NCBI GenBank assembly: GCA_022376925.1
Contig: JAIOJX010000026.1
Coordinates: 251,655,330-251,719,329 of the forward strand
DNA: 64,000 bases
Direction: 5' to 3'
DNA from: Tragulus kanchil
Lineage: Eukaryota > Chordata > Mammalia > Artiodactyla > Tragulidae
Shown piece by piece: positions 44,441 through 55,833 of the stretch (position 1 is its first letter; every line of letters begins with the position of its first letter). The translations under genes were made by a program, and so were the position numbers. The notes under the pieces were generated by a model. It worked only from the letters and a program-made list of their open reading frames with translations, was not told the origin of the DNA and ran no database searches.

Positions 44441-47400
44441 TACAATGTCCAGACTTTTTATACAACTTGCTGAGAAGAAGAAAGGCACTCCTCCCGAAGT
44501 GGGGAACATTAAAATGCATTTGTTACACTGAAACTTAACAACACATCTCTCCTTTCTTTTTAAGCCATCTTAACCAGACTCAACATTGATTGGAGGGATT
44601 ATTACCTGATTGCATTACCTCACTCTCCCTGAACCTAAGACATTTCTATTTCCCCCGACTGATCACTTCACCATCAGAAGATCAGGCTAAATCTCTATTT
44701 AAAACGTTTGTCAGACGGCATGCCATCTTAAAGCAGATTCTGCCAGGATTTTAGTTTCTCGTCTATATTGTCATAAGGAAATGTGAACCTTTGAATCTAT
44801 CTCCCTACTTTCTTCTCTCAGTGGATTCCTTATCAGTTTAAATAATTCACTGCCTGACCCCCATTGGATGAGTTTCTACAATATTGGCAGGCCATCTGCT
44901 AGATCTGCAGAGGGGTTTATATGTCGCACTAGATGACTCTTTTAATTTAACTGCCTGAGTGTGCACAACTATGGCTTTTGATATCCCTGGACATCCGTCT
45001 GCCATTAGCCCACATCTGACCATGTGTTGGTATATGTGTATGACCATGGATTATTACACATACAGTAAGGGTCTGTAATTTCTTTGTTTTACCCAACTGA
45101 TTTCTATAACCCAATTTATTTCATCATTCACCAGGTTTTAAAAAATTGTTTCTCCTCCACACTGTTAAAAAGGGTTCGAAAAAATGAATGAATCAAAGGG
45201 GAATGAATTCTGTAAACATTAAAAAAACATCCGAAAATAGGCAAAAAATGTTTGTGGGCTCAATTATTTTGAGTCTGGATTGCCTACTTTCCTTACCTTA
45301 ATTTTTTTCTTAGTTCTGTCTCAGTTTTCTCATTTAATTACTATACTGTTTTAAACATTTCAGTTCTCACTATGTCTTCTATACTACACATACCATAATA
45401 AACACTGGCTATGATCCTAACTTAGGCTTGCTTTAAAATAGAAGTACTTACTAATCTGAGGAAGGGAAAAAAAACATACTAACACTCAACAAGGCACATT
45501 CTTTTCTCACGCCTTCCTCAGTCTATTGCCCTGGGCAGTAAATTGCAGGGTAAAATAACCAGTTTATTATTTGCTGTTTTCTTTCACTTTACTGAGAAAA
45601 GCTACACTGTTGGCAAATTGACAGAAAATTTAAAAGTAAAATCCAGTACATTGTATGTATGCTTGGTGAATGTGTTCAACATCTGATATTCATGTGAGCT
45701 ATATTTCTTTTTTTCTTTTTACTGGAATTGACAAAAATATAATGAGTGAGCTTTTACAACTGGGTAGGATAAGCAGAAACACCATTTAGAAAAGCAGGCG
45801 ATGATCTTTGATCTCCCCTTCCCCTAAAAACATAAATAAGCCCTCACCTAACAACTGACCAAAGACATTTTTTTTAAGGGGAAGGCAGATTTTTAAAAAG
45901 CATTGAGATGAATTTTTTTGAACCTGTGTTCCACTAATACTACCTTTATTTAAATGCTTAGAAAATGCTCAAAATTTTTTCTTACAAGTCTGGCTCTTAA
46001 TGGATTTTCTTTCTCACCCGGGAGTTTTTATTACTGTTTTTGGCCTTGTCTTGTATAAAATGTACCATTTTCACTCACAGCTTAAGATAGCTTTGATGTT
46101 CTTTGTATGAATGTTTGTATGTAATGTTAACTGTTTAAAGCTGGAGATCAGATTGTGCATAATAACATATGTAGTCTGGATTACATAAACACTACAGGCA
46201 GAAGTGGAGACAGGGCCCTTCTGTGTACAAATTTCAGATTGCTAGCTGTATGCCTGTTTAGAATGTTAAACACTCTTAACTAGGCAGTGATGCAGTGATT
46301 TCTTTAATGACTGTGACTTCTGAAGTTCGAAAGACAAAAACTCCTCAGTTAAAAATAATTTTTAAAATGATGATGGTAATTAATATGCTTACGTTATGTG
46401 ATCTTCTGCTTGATACTTTGGGAGCTTTGAGGATAGAGGGGGTAAGATGAATTTCATTGTCTTCAAAGTTCAATTTAATTTAGCAATTTCTTCACAAAAT
46501 TGGAGAACATAGCTTAGAAGAGCCAGAGACAGAAGAGAAGGCAAATTGTAAATTTCGTCCATTTCACCCATTATAAAGAAGCTCGAGTCAGGGAAATCTA
46601 CCAGTCTATTTCCCTAGGATTGTTTCTTTTGTATCATAATATTTCAGATTAGTTAGACTGGGATGGAGATTTTTAATTTTTTTGGTTAGTGTCATTCTTT
46701 TATTATTAAGGTTGTTCTGCTTTTCCATCTCTTGTTGAATGACTGGTAACTTTCACGTAATTCAAGAGAAATTAAAACGTATTACCATATTTTCCAGCAA
46801 TGGGACATTTCAGAGTGAAGACATTTAGTCAACAGTTCTTCTGGTTTAGTAAGTTTATATTTTGAATATTGATTCCGTGCTTTGTTTCAGGAAGTCTTCA
46901 AGGTCGCTGATATGTTTACTGTTCAAATATCAACACAGTAATAATCAGGCCTTTGAAACTATCGGTGAAAAATCCAGCAAATTTCAGTCATCTTTTATTG
47001 ATGGACATTTTACTTCCTGTCCTTTTTCACAGGAACTTTAAACATGGACGCTTCTCTCACTGGGCATCTTTATATTGGGAAGCACTGCATGAGGTTGAAG
47101 TTTTTATGGGGAAACTTGTTTAAAACACAGTTGTCTTTAAAGGCGGATTTGCCACAGCAAGGTTAGGGGTTGCCAATAAATCCTTTATAGCAACTTCTGT
47201 ATTCCCTGCTCTAAGACACGATTGAGGTGATCCTTGCATGATTCCCTTCGGGCGCACAAGGCAGCAACAGTCCTTCCTAGTGGATCGCTCTGTGACCAAG
47301 CCTGGTCTAATGGGCTTCAGGTGTGGAGTGGGTTGAGCCTCGCAGGCTGAATTGCCTGTCTGGGAACCCAGGGTTCCCGAATCCACAGGCCCTACCCCAG

Positions 47401-47895
47401 CTTTTGCTCCACTGAGGAATAACAGAACATTTCGGGGGAACTCGGGAATTTAATTTACTGTTGCAGACCGAAACAATAATAGCATCTTTGTGTTTCTCCT
47501 ACCTACATACCTCCCTCCGACAGAAGCATGAGGTTAACCCTCCCTGTGTGTAGAAGACAACACGGGGCCAGCCCGGAGTGGAGCGTGGAGCCAGGAGGCC
47601 GCAGGGACGAGGGCGTGCTAGGCACTCAGGGGTCCCTGAATCTTCCGAATTCGAGTTCGGGAAAGAAACAGACACAGCCGGCCAGACGCCCTTTACAACC
47701 TCCCATCTGCCTTAGCTCATTCTTGCCCTAGAAAGTGAGTGTTTGAGTGTGTGTGTAGTTAAGTGAGGCAGAGAAAATTGAAGAAAGCCACAGAAGTCAC
47801 CCTAAAGCATCCACCAAAACTTCAGCTTGGTTAATTGCTCCCAGATGTCCTCCTCGGCTGTTTTCAACAAGCACCAAGGAGGGGAGCCCAGGCCA
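44441..47895. other. Repeat-poor single-copy sequence upstream of the CpG island
   Basis: For about 3.4 kb I see no recognisable SINE, LINE or LTR, no duplication and no credible coding frame. GC rises from about 47.1 kb toward the island. The small frames at 47120-47386 (minus) and 47528-47731 (plus) have no known domain. Its position is where proximal regulatory sequence would lie, but that is inference only. Confidence 0.5.
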
Positions 47896-48142
47896 TTTCA
47901 CTGATTTGCAGAGGTTTTTTTTTTTTTTTAAATACCATCACCCATCTTGACCCAATCCTGGAAGGGCCCAAACGCCGCCGCGGGGACTAGGCCCCTTGGG
48001 AGAAGCTGGGGACCCCGCAGAAAGTTCGCGCGCCGCGCCCCAGCGGGTCCCGGGCACCGCGGCCGACGGGGGCGGGAAGGGGCGCGGGAGGCGCGGCCCG
48101 AGCGGGCGCGCGAGAGGAAGGTGCCCTCGGGAACACGCGCAA

Positions 48143-48165
48143 GGGCGGGGATTCGCGCTGCCAAT
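48143..48165 (+). promoter_or_regulatory. GC box and CCAAT box, copy 1
   Basis: GGGCGGGG at 48143-48150 and CCAAT at 48161-48165, with no TATA box nearby. Another GGGGGCGGG lies around 48068. The arrangement fits a TATA-less CpG-island promoter firing on the + strand. Confidence 0.5.
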
Positions 48166-48189
48166 GAGGCCCGGGTGTGGGCCGTGCGA

Positions 48190-48356
48190 GGCGGGGAGAC
48201 GGGCCGGAGCGCAGCCTTCGCAGTGGCTGCTGCTGGAGCTGCGGCCGCCTAGGGAGCCCGAGAAGCAGCAGCGGCGGAGCGCAGTGCTGGCCGCGCCCCG
48301 AGGCCCGGCCCTGGGGGTGGGTGGCCGCTCCGAGGAGCTGGAAACTTTCCCGGCAG
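48190..48356 (+). other. Candidate first exon ending at a splice donor, copy 1
   Basis: Downstream of the GC and CCAAT boxes the sequence reaches CCCGGCAG/GTAACT, a good donor with the GT at 48357-48358. A start near 48190 is a guess from the spacing. An ATG at 48164 overlaps the CCAAT box and opens a frame through the donor, but its product has no recognisable signature, so I treat the exon as 5' UTR or unknown. I cannot name the gene. Confidence 0.3.
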
Positions 48357-48852
48357 GTAACTCCCGACGCCCTGGCGCCGCCGCCGGCCTCCGCGAGTCC
48401 CGGGCAGCACCAGCTGCTGCGGTGCAGAGGGGAGCAGGGGTCCCGAGAGGAGGAGAGGGTGATGGGGAGGGTGGAAAGGCATGTGGGAAAGTTTCTGGAG
48501 CTTCCCTGCCCCCCTTCGTTGGGCACACCCGGGAGCCTTCCGGGGATAGGCACGGACATGTCCGCTCCGGGCCTCGGTCCTGGCGGCTCTGAGAGTCGGA
48601 GCGTTCCCTTCGCCTACCCTCGGTGCCGGACGGATCTGGCCGCGGGCAGAGCTGGGGTTCGGAGGCACGGGGATCGTGCGGCCGCACGCTTGAGTTTCGG
48701 GACCACCCTTGCTCGGCGCGCTTCCGCGCCCCTTGTTCCGCCGCCTCTGTACCTTTCGGGCTTGGCAAGGGCCTGGGCTGCGCCTGGCACCTGGGGCGGC
48801 GGAGGCGGGGGAGAGGCGCGCCTAGCGCGGCGGGGTGCAGGGCGCCCCCGAA

Positions 48853-48864
48853 GTGTAGGTGAGC
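48853..48864 (+). other. Alternative splice donor candidate (copy at 49953-49964)
   Basis: GTGTAG/GTGAGC matches the mammalian donor consensus well, with the GT at 48859-48860. It could end a longer or alternative first exon within the island. Confidence 0.25.
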
Positions 48865-49242
48865 GCGGGGTCGCGAAGTTGACGGGTGAACTTAAGTCTC
48901 GGGAGAGTCGTCCCTCTCTGGGCTGAAAGTATTGTTCGCACGTCCACATTCTTTCGGGGGTGGAGTGTGTGGGGGGTGGTGAGCTTGGATGAGATAGTTT
49001 CACTGATTTGCAGAGGTCTTTTTTTTAAATACCATCACCCATCTTGACCCAATCCTGGAAGGGCCCAAACGCCGCCGCGGGACTAGGCCCCTTGGGAGAA
49101 CTGACCCCGCAGGGAAAGCTCCCCGCGGTCGCGCCGCGCCCAGCGGGTCCCGGGCACCGCGGCCGACGGGGGCGGGAAGGGGCGCGGGAGGCGCGGCCCG
49201 AGCGGGCGCGCGAGAGGAAGGTGCCCTCGGGAACACGCGCAA

Positions 49243-49265
49243 GGGCGGGGATTCGCGCTGCCAAT
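49243..49265 (+). promoter_or_regulatory. GC box and CCAAT box, copy 2
   Basis: Same elements as 48143-48165 in the duplicate. Confidence 0.5.
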
Positions 49266-49289
49266 GAGGCCCGGGTGTGGGCCGTGCGA

Positions 49290-49456
49290 GGCGGGGAGAC
49301 GGGCCGGAGCGCAGCCTTCGCAGTGGCTGCTGCTGGAGCTGCGGCCGCCTAGGGAGCCCGAGAAGCAGCAGCGGCGGAGCGCAGTGCTGGCCGCGCCCCG
49401 AGGCCCGGCCCTGGGGGTGGGTGGCCGCTCCGAGGAGCTGGAAACTTTCCCGGCAG
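49290..49456 (+). other. Candidate first exon ending at a splice donor, copy 2
   Basis: Duplicate of 48190-48356, donor GT at 49457-49458. Confidence 0.3.
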
Positions 49457-50098
49457 GTAACTCCCGACGCCCTGGCGCCGCCGCCGGCCTCCGCGAGTCC
49501 CGGGCAGCACCAGCTGCTGCGGTGCAGAGGGGAGCAGGGGTCCCGAGAGGAGGAGAGGGTGATGGGGAGGGTGGAAAGGCATGTGGGAAAGTTTCTGGAG
49601 CTTCCCTGCCCCCCTTCGTTGGGCACACCCGGACCCTTTCCGGGGATAGGCACGGACATGTCCGCTCCGGGCCTCGGTCCTGGCGGCTCTGAGAGTCGGA
49701 GCGTTCCCTTCGCCTACCCTCGGTGCCGGACGGATCTGGCCGCGGGCAGAGCTGGGGTTCGGAGGCACGGGGATCGTGCGGCCGCACGCTTGAGTTTCGG
49801 GACCACCCTTGCTCGGCGCGCTTCCGCGCCCCTTGTTCCGCCGCCTCTGTACCTTTCGGGCTTGGCAAGGGCCTGGGCTGCGCCTGGCACCTGGGGCGGC
49901 GGAGGCGGGGGAGAGGCGCGCCTAGCGCGGCGGGGTGCAGGGCGCCCCCGAAGTGTAGGTGAGCGCGGGGTCGCGAAGTTGACGGGTGAACTTAAGTCTC
50001 GGGAGAGTCGTCCCTCTCTGGGCTGAAAGTATTGTTCGCACGTCCACATTCTTTCGGGGGTGGAGTGTGTGTGGGGGGTGGTGAGCTAGGATGAGATA

Positions 50099-52309
50099 TT
50101 GAAGGAGAGTTCAAGATCAGGACTGTGTTCTTGGAGAGTGAAGAGTGCTCAGTGCATTTTGGGGACTGATGTCAGGGCGAAGTTCTTTCTGGGGGACTTT
50201 GGGGTGCGGGCGCACTACGCTGTGGATATGAGGGGTTCCCGGCTTTGGCGCGGCAGCTTTCCGGAACGGCTGGCGAGGAAGGAAGCCCCAAAGCACTATG
50301 CTCGGTGTTTGCAGACAGAAACGTCTCCGAACCGGCGTTCTCAAAACTTAACTCACTTATTGTGTAAGGCTCCGGGAGGAAATGCAGCGGTGGCCAGGTA
50401 GAAATCCGGCGCCGCGGCCGGGGTTCGGAGGGCGCTGGACTCCAACCCAATGTTGACAGCCCCGGATCCCCGTGCCTCGAGGGATGGGGCTCGTCTAGGT
50501 AGCGCTGTTCCCTGTTGGGGTCAGGTCCGGGAGATGAGGAGGGCACCTTCATCTTGAACTTGGCCCCAGGAGCATCGCCGTCTGGGCGGGATACAAGGAA
50601 AAAGGAAACTGATTTTTCCTGTGGGATGGGCCTCGAACTCTGGCACGCGAAGGAAGAGCTTGGTTTAGAATCTTTGAGGAATGGGCTTAGGACTGCTGAG
50701 GTCTAACTCCAAATGCCAGACGATCAGACTGCAGAAGTTACTCTGTTTGGAGAGGGTGGGATTGGGAGACGAAAGGAGAAACCTGGTTAGCTGGTATAGC
50801 GTCGGTATTTCTCTGTAGTGGAAACGAAGGCAGACTGCATCTCTGCTTTCACCAGATCCGCTACTCTCTCTTTTTCCCCTTCCTGGGTCATCCTTATTCC
50901 TGCCAGCTTGGCACTCTTAGGGCGGGGGAGGAAAAGAAAGCAGTTGGGAAGCTTCCCTGGCCAGCTTGGAGGTATTTAAGATCTGCTGCTAGGAAGATTC
51001 CAGGATTTTAACAGCTTCTTCTTGATTGCTGGGAATGAAAGAATTTATGAGCCACCGAGAGATGTTCATTACAGTGGTAGTCTGAATGTTTTACTCATCT
51101 AAGCTACTTAAAAGATCTCACAAGGGACCTCCCTGGAGTGTGCCAGTTCCTGCAAAACCAGCCAGAATGCGTGGTGGGTGTTAGTGAGAACTCATCGTCA
51201 ATATATCCCGGCGGTGTTAAGATGAAAAGTATGTGGGAGTAAAGGAAATACTGTATCTGACATCCTTCAGGACTTCCTCCTAGGCTTGCTCCTGTTACCT
51301 GCCAAGTGAATTAGGTCCAGGCTTCCGGATTGCTGTGATTTGACAATAAGAGATGGGAAATAGTGTCATCGATTTTAGTGGAGCCAGGGAAGTCCAGAAA
51401 TAAATTTAAGGTCACGTTTTATGACCCTGTCTTTCAGCTGTGAGGCCATACACTTAACTTTTGCTGGGATGTGGGAGCCATGGTTTTCCTGCTTTTTTGC
51501 TTTAGCCACCAGAATGTCTAAATTATCATAATTTTTGTCCAGTGTGGAACTAAAACATAGCTGATTCATAGTCAGTCTTTTTCTGCTTCCCAAAACAGCC
51601 TGTAGAAAAGAACATCGTGTCTCTTTAACCACACACAATTTATTTGGTGCCTAGTGGGTTTTTGATAGTGGGTGATTGAAGGCACAAATTGAAAGACAAT
51701 GGAATTTTCTTGATTAAATTGTTCATTTTTAGGCAACATCCCCCTCTGATTTGCTGTTTAATTCTTTATCTCCCAGGAACATTAAACTCAGTATCCCTGG
51801 GATAGTGGAACTATAATCCATATTATCATGATGCCTGCCAGCATAGCTGGAGGTTCATGTTATGTCAATGTCTCCATTAGACATTTCTACCCCAATTACA
51901 AAGGGTTCTGTCTGAGGTGAAATGCAAGTAAGCCATGAGTCTCATGGCTTTATTTACCTCTCTGATGAAAAGTTTACCTTGTAAGTTACAGGACTAAAGT
52001 TTACAAAAGCGAAATAAGAAATATATGCATTGCTGGGGAGGGATTTGTTTTAGTTTCCAGGATAGCTTTGTTTTGAACCATCTTTTAAAATGCGTATTTC
52101 GGTGGTGGAAAACCTGGAACTTCTTCCTAATCCCCCACCAGTCTACAGGTGTTGTCACTGTGCTAGTTGGAAGCCTTTCGGGGCCTTAGTTTTCTCATCG
52201 TTATCAATCCTAAAGTGAGATTACCTTTCAGCCGTAAAGTTCAGTGACTGTCCAATAGTTGGAGAAATGTAGGCATTCTGGAGCCAGTGCTGTAATATTC
52301 CAGTAGCAC
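50099..52309. other. Single-copy sequence downstream of the island, intron-like
   Basis: GC falls gradually from about 50.1 to 51.0 kb, then the sequence is ordinary. No repeat is recognised and no exon with clear splice sites and a protein signature is seen. The 100- and 126-codon frames at 50099-50401 (plus) and 50172-50552 (minus) lie in the CpG shoulder. Confidence 0.45.
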
Positions 52310-52430
52310 TGTAGGGCTTATAAAGGGCTTTACTTGCATATTTTAATGTTAAACCCTCAGTTAACCAAACTGAGGCTGGGCAGGTTAGATCAGTTTGCTT
52401 GATATCACCTGCAGACAGTGGAGGTGAGTA
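52310..52430 (+). mobile_element. MIR-like SINE
   Basis: GGGCTTATAAAGGGCTTTAC, AGTTAACCAAACTGAGGCTG and GACAGTGGAGGTGAG resemble a diverged MIR. Confidence 0.5.
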
Positions 52431-53292
52431 GGTCTTCTGATTGTCCCTATTCTAGCCCCTGTTTCTCTCTTTATTCATGGAGTCAGGAGTGAATTTGCTA
52501 AAACTTGACTAATGTTACTATGTGGCATTTTCTCATAATATTTTACTTATGAGTTATTCAGGTTTCAAAACCCCAGGGTTAACATCTATACTTTGATGTC
52601 AGAGATTAAAAGCAGTTCAGTAATAATGGTAATAAAACGTTCTCCCCAAGAGAGTTTCAGAAATTCACATACCTTAAACTAATCATTTGTTTATTTCCAG
52701 CTTTTTTTATTAAACAGACTTCAGGGTCTGGTGTGATTTATAATCCGGACTAGTAGCTCAGACAGCATTCTTAAGGAAATTACTTTTCAAATCTGTATGT
52801 CTTTTTTAAAATAAGTAATGAACATATCATTTGCCTTTCATCTTGGTGTCTCTCAGCTGAACCACAAAGCCTGGATAAATGTCCCATTTTTGGCATCGTT
52901 GTTCTTGGGCTCTTTCTACTGGTGTCTGGATAAGTCTGATTTTGCAGCAGTTTCTGTGCCAAAAAAAAAAAAAAAAATTCTTCTCTTAGGCTTAGCAGTA
53001 AAGAAGTAGTAGGCTGCAGGTGACCCACTTTCACTGTGACTCTAAATGTTTATCCTGTGTCCTGCTTGCCTATTTAAGAGCACTGAGTGCAGCTTGACGT
53101 TCATTTGGAAGCTGGTATGGATTTTCTTTAAAAGGTTCTAAAATAAAATTACATGCTAAGTTATAGGCTCTTTTATGTCCGAGCAACTTGTCCATCTTTA
53201 GCTTTTAAAACTTATTCTCAGAAGACTGTCTTTTCAGAATATGAAGCAATGGGCTTTAAAGCTCAGAAAGAGGATGCATCAGTGAGTACACA
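52431..53292. other. Unassigned sequence
   Basis: Poly(A) run near 52962-52977. No repeat body or gene recognised. Confidence 0.5.
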
Positions 53293-53627
53293 TTGTTATT
53301 GTTGTTTAGTTGTGTCCAACTTTTTGCAACCCCGTGGACTGCAACACTCCAGGCTTCCTTGTCCTTCACTATCTCCTGGAGTTTGCTCCAACTCATGTCC
53401 ATTGCGTCGACGGTGCTATCCAACCAACTCATCCTTTGTCGTCCCTCCCTCTTTCTGCCTTCTATTTTTCCCGGCATTGGGGTCTTCCTCAGTGAGTCAC
53501 CTCTTTGCATCAGGTGGCCAAAGTATTGGAGCCTCAGCTTCAGCATCGGTCCTTCCAATGAATGTTCAGTGTTGATTTCCCCCAGGATTGACTGGTTTGA
53601 TCTCCTTGCTGTCCAAGGGACTCTCAA
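53256..53627 (-). pseudogene. BovB ORF C-terminal remnant
   Basis: This 123-codon open frame contains VPWTARRSNQSILGEI, LKLRLQYFGHLMQRGDSL and RMSWLDSTVDAMDMS, then DKEAWSVAVHGVAKSWT, which is the BovB reverse-transcriptase ORF C-terminus. It lacks the catalytic region, so it is a 5'-truncated dead copy. It is a retrotransposon remnant despite its uninterrupted length. Confidence 0.92.
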
Positions 53628-53670
53628 GAGTGTTCTCCAGAACCACAGTTTGAAAGCATGGATTCTTTAG
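53293..53670 (-). mobile_element. BovB (RTE) LINE 3' end
   Basis: The + strand runs TTGTTTAGTTGTGTCCAACT, AACCCCGTGGACTGCAACAC, CATCAGGTGGCCAAAGTATT and CAAGGGACTCTCAAGAGTGT, the reverse complement of the BovB ORF C-terminal region and 3' end. Confidence 0.92.
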
Positions 53671-53677
53671 CACTCAG

Positions 53678-55833
53678 CTTTCTTTATGGTCTCATATTCG
53701 CATTGGTACTGACTACTGGAAAAACCATGCCTTTGACTATATGGACTTTTGGCTGACTATCAAAAGGCTGCCATTTCCAGATGTGTGTGGGGAGAGAGCG
53801 TTATGATGTATTTGTTAATAAAGAGAGAGACTTGGTTATCAGTGGACCAGAAGGTGACAAGAGCAGCAGAGCAGAAGAATGGCTTCTGGGTTTTTATTAT
53901 CAGGAAAATGGATTTTGAAGGATAGAACACTTTTGATAAAAAAAAAAAAAAAAGAAAGGCGATTGGGAAGTATTATCTTGTATAGTGTAGAAGGAGTTCT
54001 GATATGGGTGGTCCATGTTACTGATGGCAGTTGCCCTCCTAAGAAAGGTGTCCTCTTTAGGGGATCCTTCAGGTGTGTGTGATCAAGGAGAATATTCTGG
54101 GAAGAGGAGTGCCATAGGTAGAAATGTCAAGGACAGGAAGAGGGTCGCAAAGAGATGGTATAGTCCCTGGATTTTAGCACAGATTTTGCTACTCCCATGA
54201 AGGAATTGACTAGGAAGCCTCTTCTAGTTACAGCTGTATGTAGATGTGAACCCAGGCTGTTCAGCCAAATAGCCCAGAGCCATGGTGACTCACTACCTCC
54301 CACACCAAGAACAGAGCCATTACTTCTGTGAGTTGGGATTGGACTTGGGGACGTCTGTAAGCAGCGCTTGGCTGTGACCTATTCATGCTTATATACTCAT
54401 GCAAAAATAGGATCTTATAACACATGGGCTTTTGAAGAGATATGAAAAGATTTGACACACAAGGGGCATATATGTGCCCAGTTTAGAGTACAGTATATAG
54501 GCTTATGTGAGGAGTCCCCCACCCCTCATCATCTGAGTCTGTTCTTTGGCACAGCTTTAATGGCTGTTTTGTAAATTCATTACACGCGTTACTGTAATTT
54601 ATTTAACCAGCCCATTTTGATGAAGATCGGGGGAAGGGATGGACTTGTACACAGTGCTGTATTTAAAATAGATAACCAACAAGCAGATACTGAGCACAGG
54701 AGCTCTGCTCAGTGTTCCGTGGCAGCCTGGATGGGAGAGGAATTTGGAAAAGACCTGCTTTCTTTATGGTCTCATATTCGCATTGGTACTGACTACTGGA
54801 AAAACCATGCCTTTGACTATATGGACTTTTGGCTGACTATCAAAAGGCTGCCATTTCCAGATGTGTGTGGGGAGAGAGCGTTATGATGTATTTGTTAATA
54901 AAGAGAGAGACTTGGTTATCAGTGGACCAGAAGGTGACAAGAGCAGCAGAGCAGAAGAATGGCTTCTGGGTTTTTATTATCAGGAAAATGGATTTTGAAG
55001 GATAGAACACTTTTGATAAAAAAAAAAAAAAAAGAAAGGCGATTGGGAAGTATTATCTTGTATAGTGTAGAAGGAGTTCTGATATGGGTGGTCCATGTTA
55101 CTGATGGCAGTTGCCCTCCTAAGAAAGGTGTCCTCTTTAGGGGATCCTTCAGGTGTGTGTGATCAAGGAGAATATTCTGGGAAGAGGAGTGCCATAGGTA
55201 GAAATGTCAAGGACAGGAAGAGGGTCGCAAAGAGATGGTATAGTCCCTGGATTTTAGCACAGATTTTGCTACTCCCATGAAGGAATTGACTAGGAAGCCT
55301 CTTCTAGTTACAGCTGTATGTAGATGTGAACCCAGGCTGTTCAGCCAAATAGCCCAGAGCCATGGTGACTCACTACCTCCCACACCAAGAACAGAGCCAT
55401 TACTTCTGTGAGTTGGGATTGGACTTGGGGACGTCTGTAAGCAGCGCTTGGCTGTGACCTATTCATGCTTATATACTCATGCAAAAATAGGATCTTATAA
55501 CACATGGGCTTTTGAAGAGATATGAAAAGATTTGACACACAAGGGGCATATATGTGCCCAGTTTAGAGTACAGTATATAGGCTTATGTGAGGAGTCCCCC
55601 ACCCCTCATCATCTGAGTCTGTTCTTTGGCACAGCTTTAATGGCTGTTTTGTAAATTCATTACACGCGTTACTGTAATTTATTTAACCAGCCCATTTTGA
55701 TGAAGATCGGGGGAAGGGATGGACTTGTACACAGTGCTGTATTTAAAATGGATAACCAACAAGCAGATACTGAGCACAGGGAGCTCTGCTCAGTGTTCCG
55801 TGGCAGCCTGGATGGGAGAGGAATTTGGAAAGA
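53678..55833. repeat. 1.08-kb direct duplication (set 14)
   Basis: Copies lie at 53678-54751 and 54758-55833, offset 1080, both starting CTTTCTTTATGGTCTCATAT. The copies are almost identical. No repeat family or gene recognised inside; a poly(A) run lies at 53938-53953 and 55018-55033. Confidence 0.92.

Larger units (their letters stand above)
47960..48930. promoter_or_regulatory. CpG island, copy 1
   Basis: Very dense CpG and high GC against an AT-rich surrounding (for example GGCGCGGGAGGCGCGGCCCG around 48080-48100). This is typical of a mammalian housekeeping or developmental promoter. Long frames on both strands (up to 276 codons minus, 249 plus) are what GC-rich, stop-poor DNA gives by chance. 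Confidence 0.88.
49070..50030. promoter_or_regulatory. CpG island, copy 2
   Basis: Duplicate of 47960-48930. Elevated CpG continues to about 50.5 kb in unique sequence, so the real island is probably one copy plus this shoulder. Confidence 0.88.
47896..50098. repeat. 1.10-kb direct duplication (set 13) of a CpG island
   Basis: Copies lie at 47896-48996 and 48998-50098, offset about 1100-1102, each beginning TTTCACTGATTTGCAGAGGT. The copies differ in a poly(T) length and in a cluster near 48000-48050 against 49100-49145 (AGAAGCTGGGGACCCCGC against AGAACTGACCCCGC), and are otherwise nearly identical. Confidence 0.92.

Noticed and set aside
48164..48356. ATG at 48164 as the start codon of exon 1
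   Set aside because: It overlaps the CCAAT box, so it would lie upstream of the likely transcription start. The short product shows no recognisable signature.
47938..48768. 276-codon minus-strand open frame (and 249-codon plus-strand frame at 48177-48926) in the CpG island
   Set aside because: GC-rich DNA has few stops. Open frames run on both strands and several phases at once, composition is Pro/Arg/Ala/Ser/Gly-rich, and no domain is visible.
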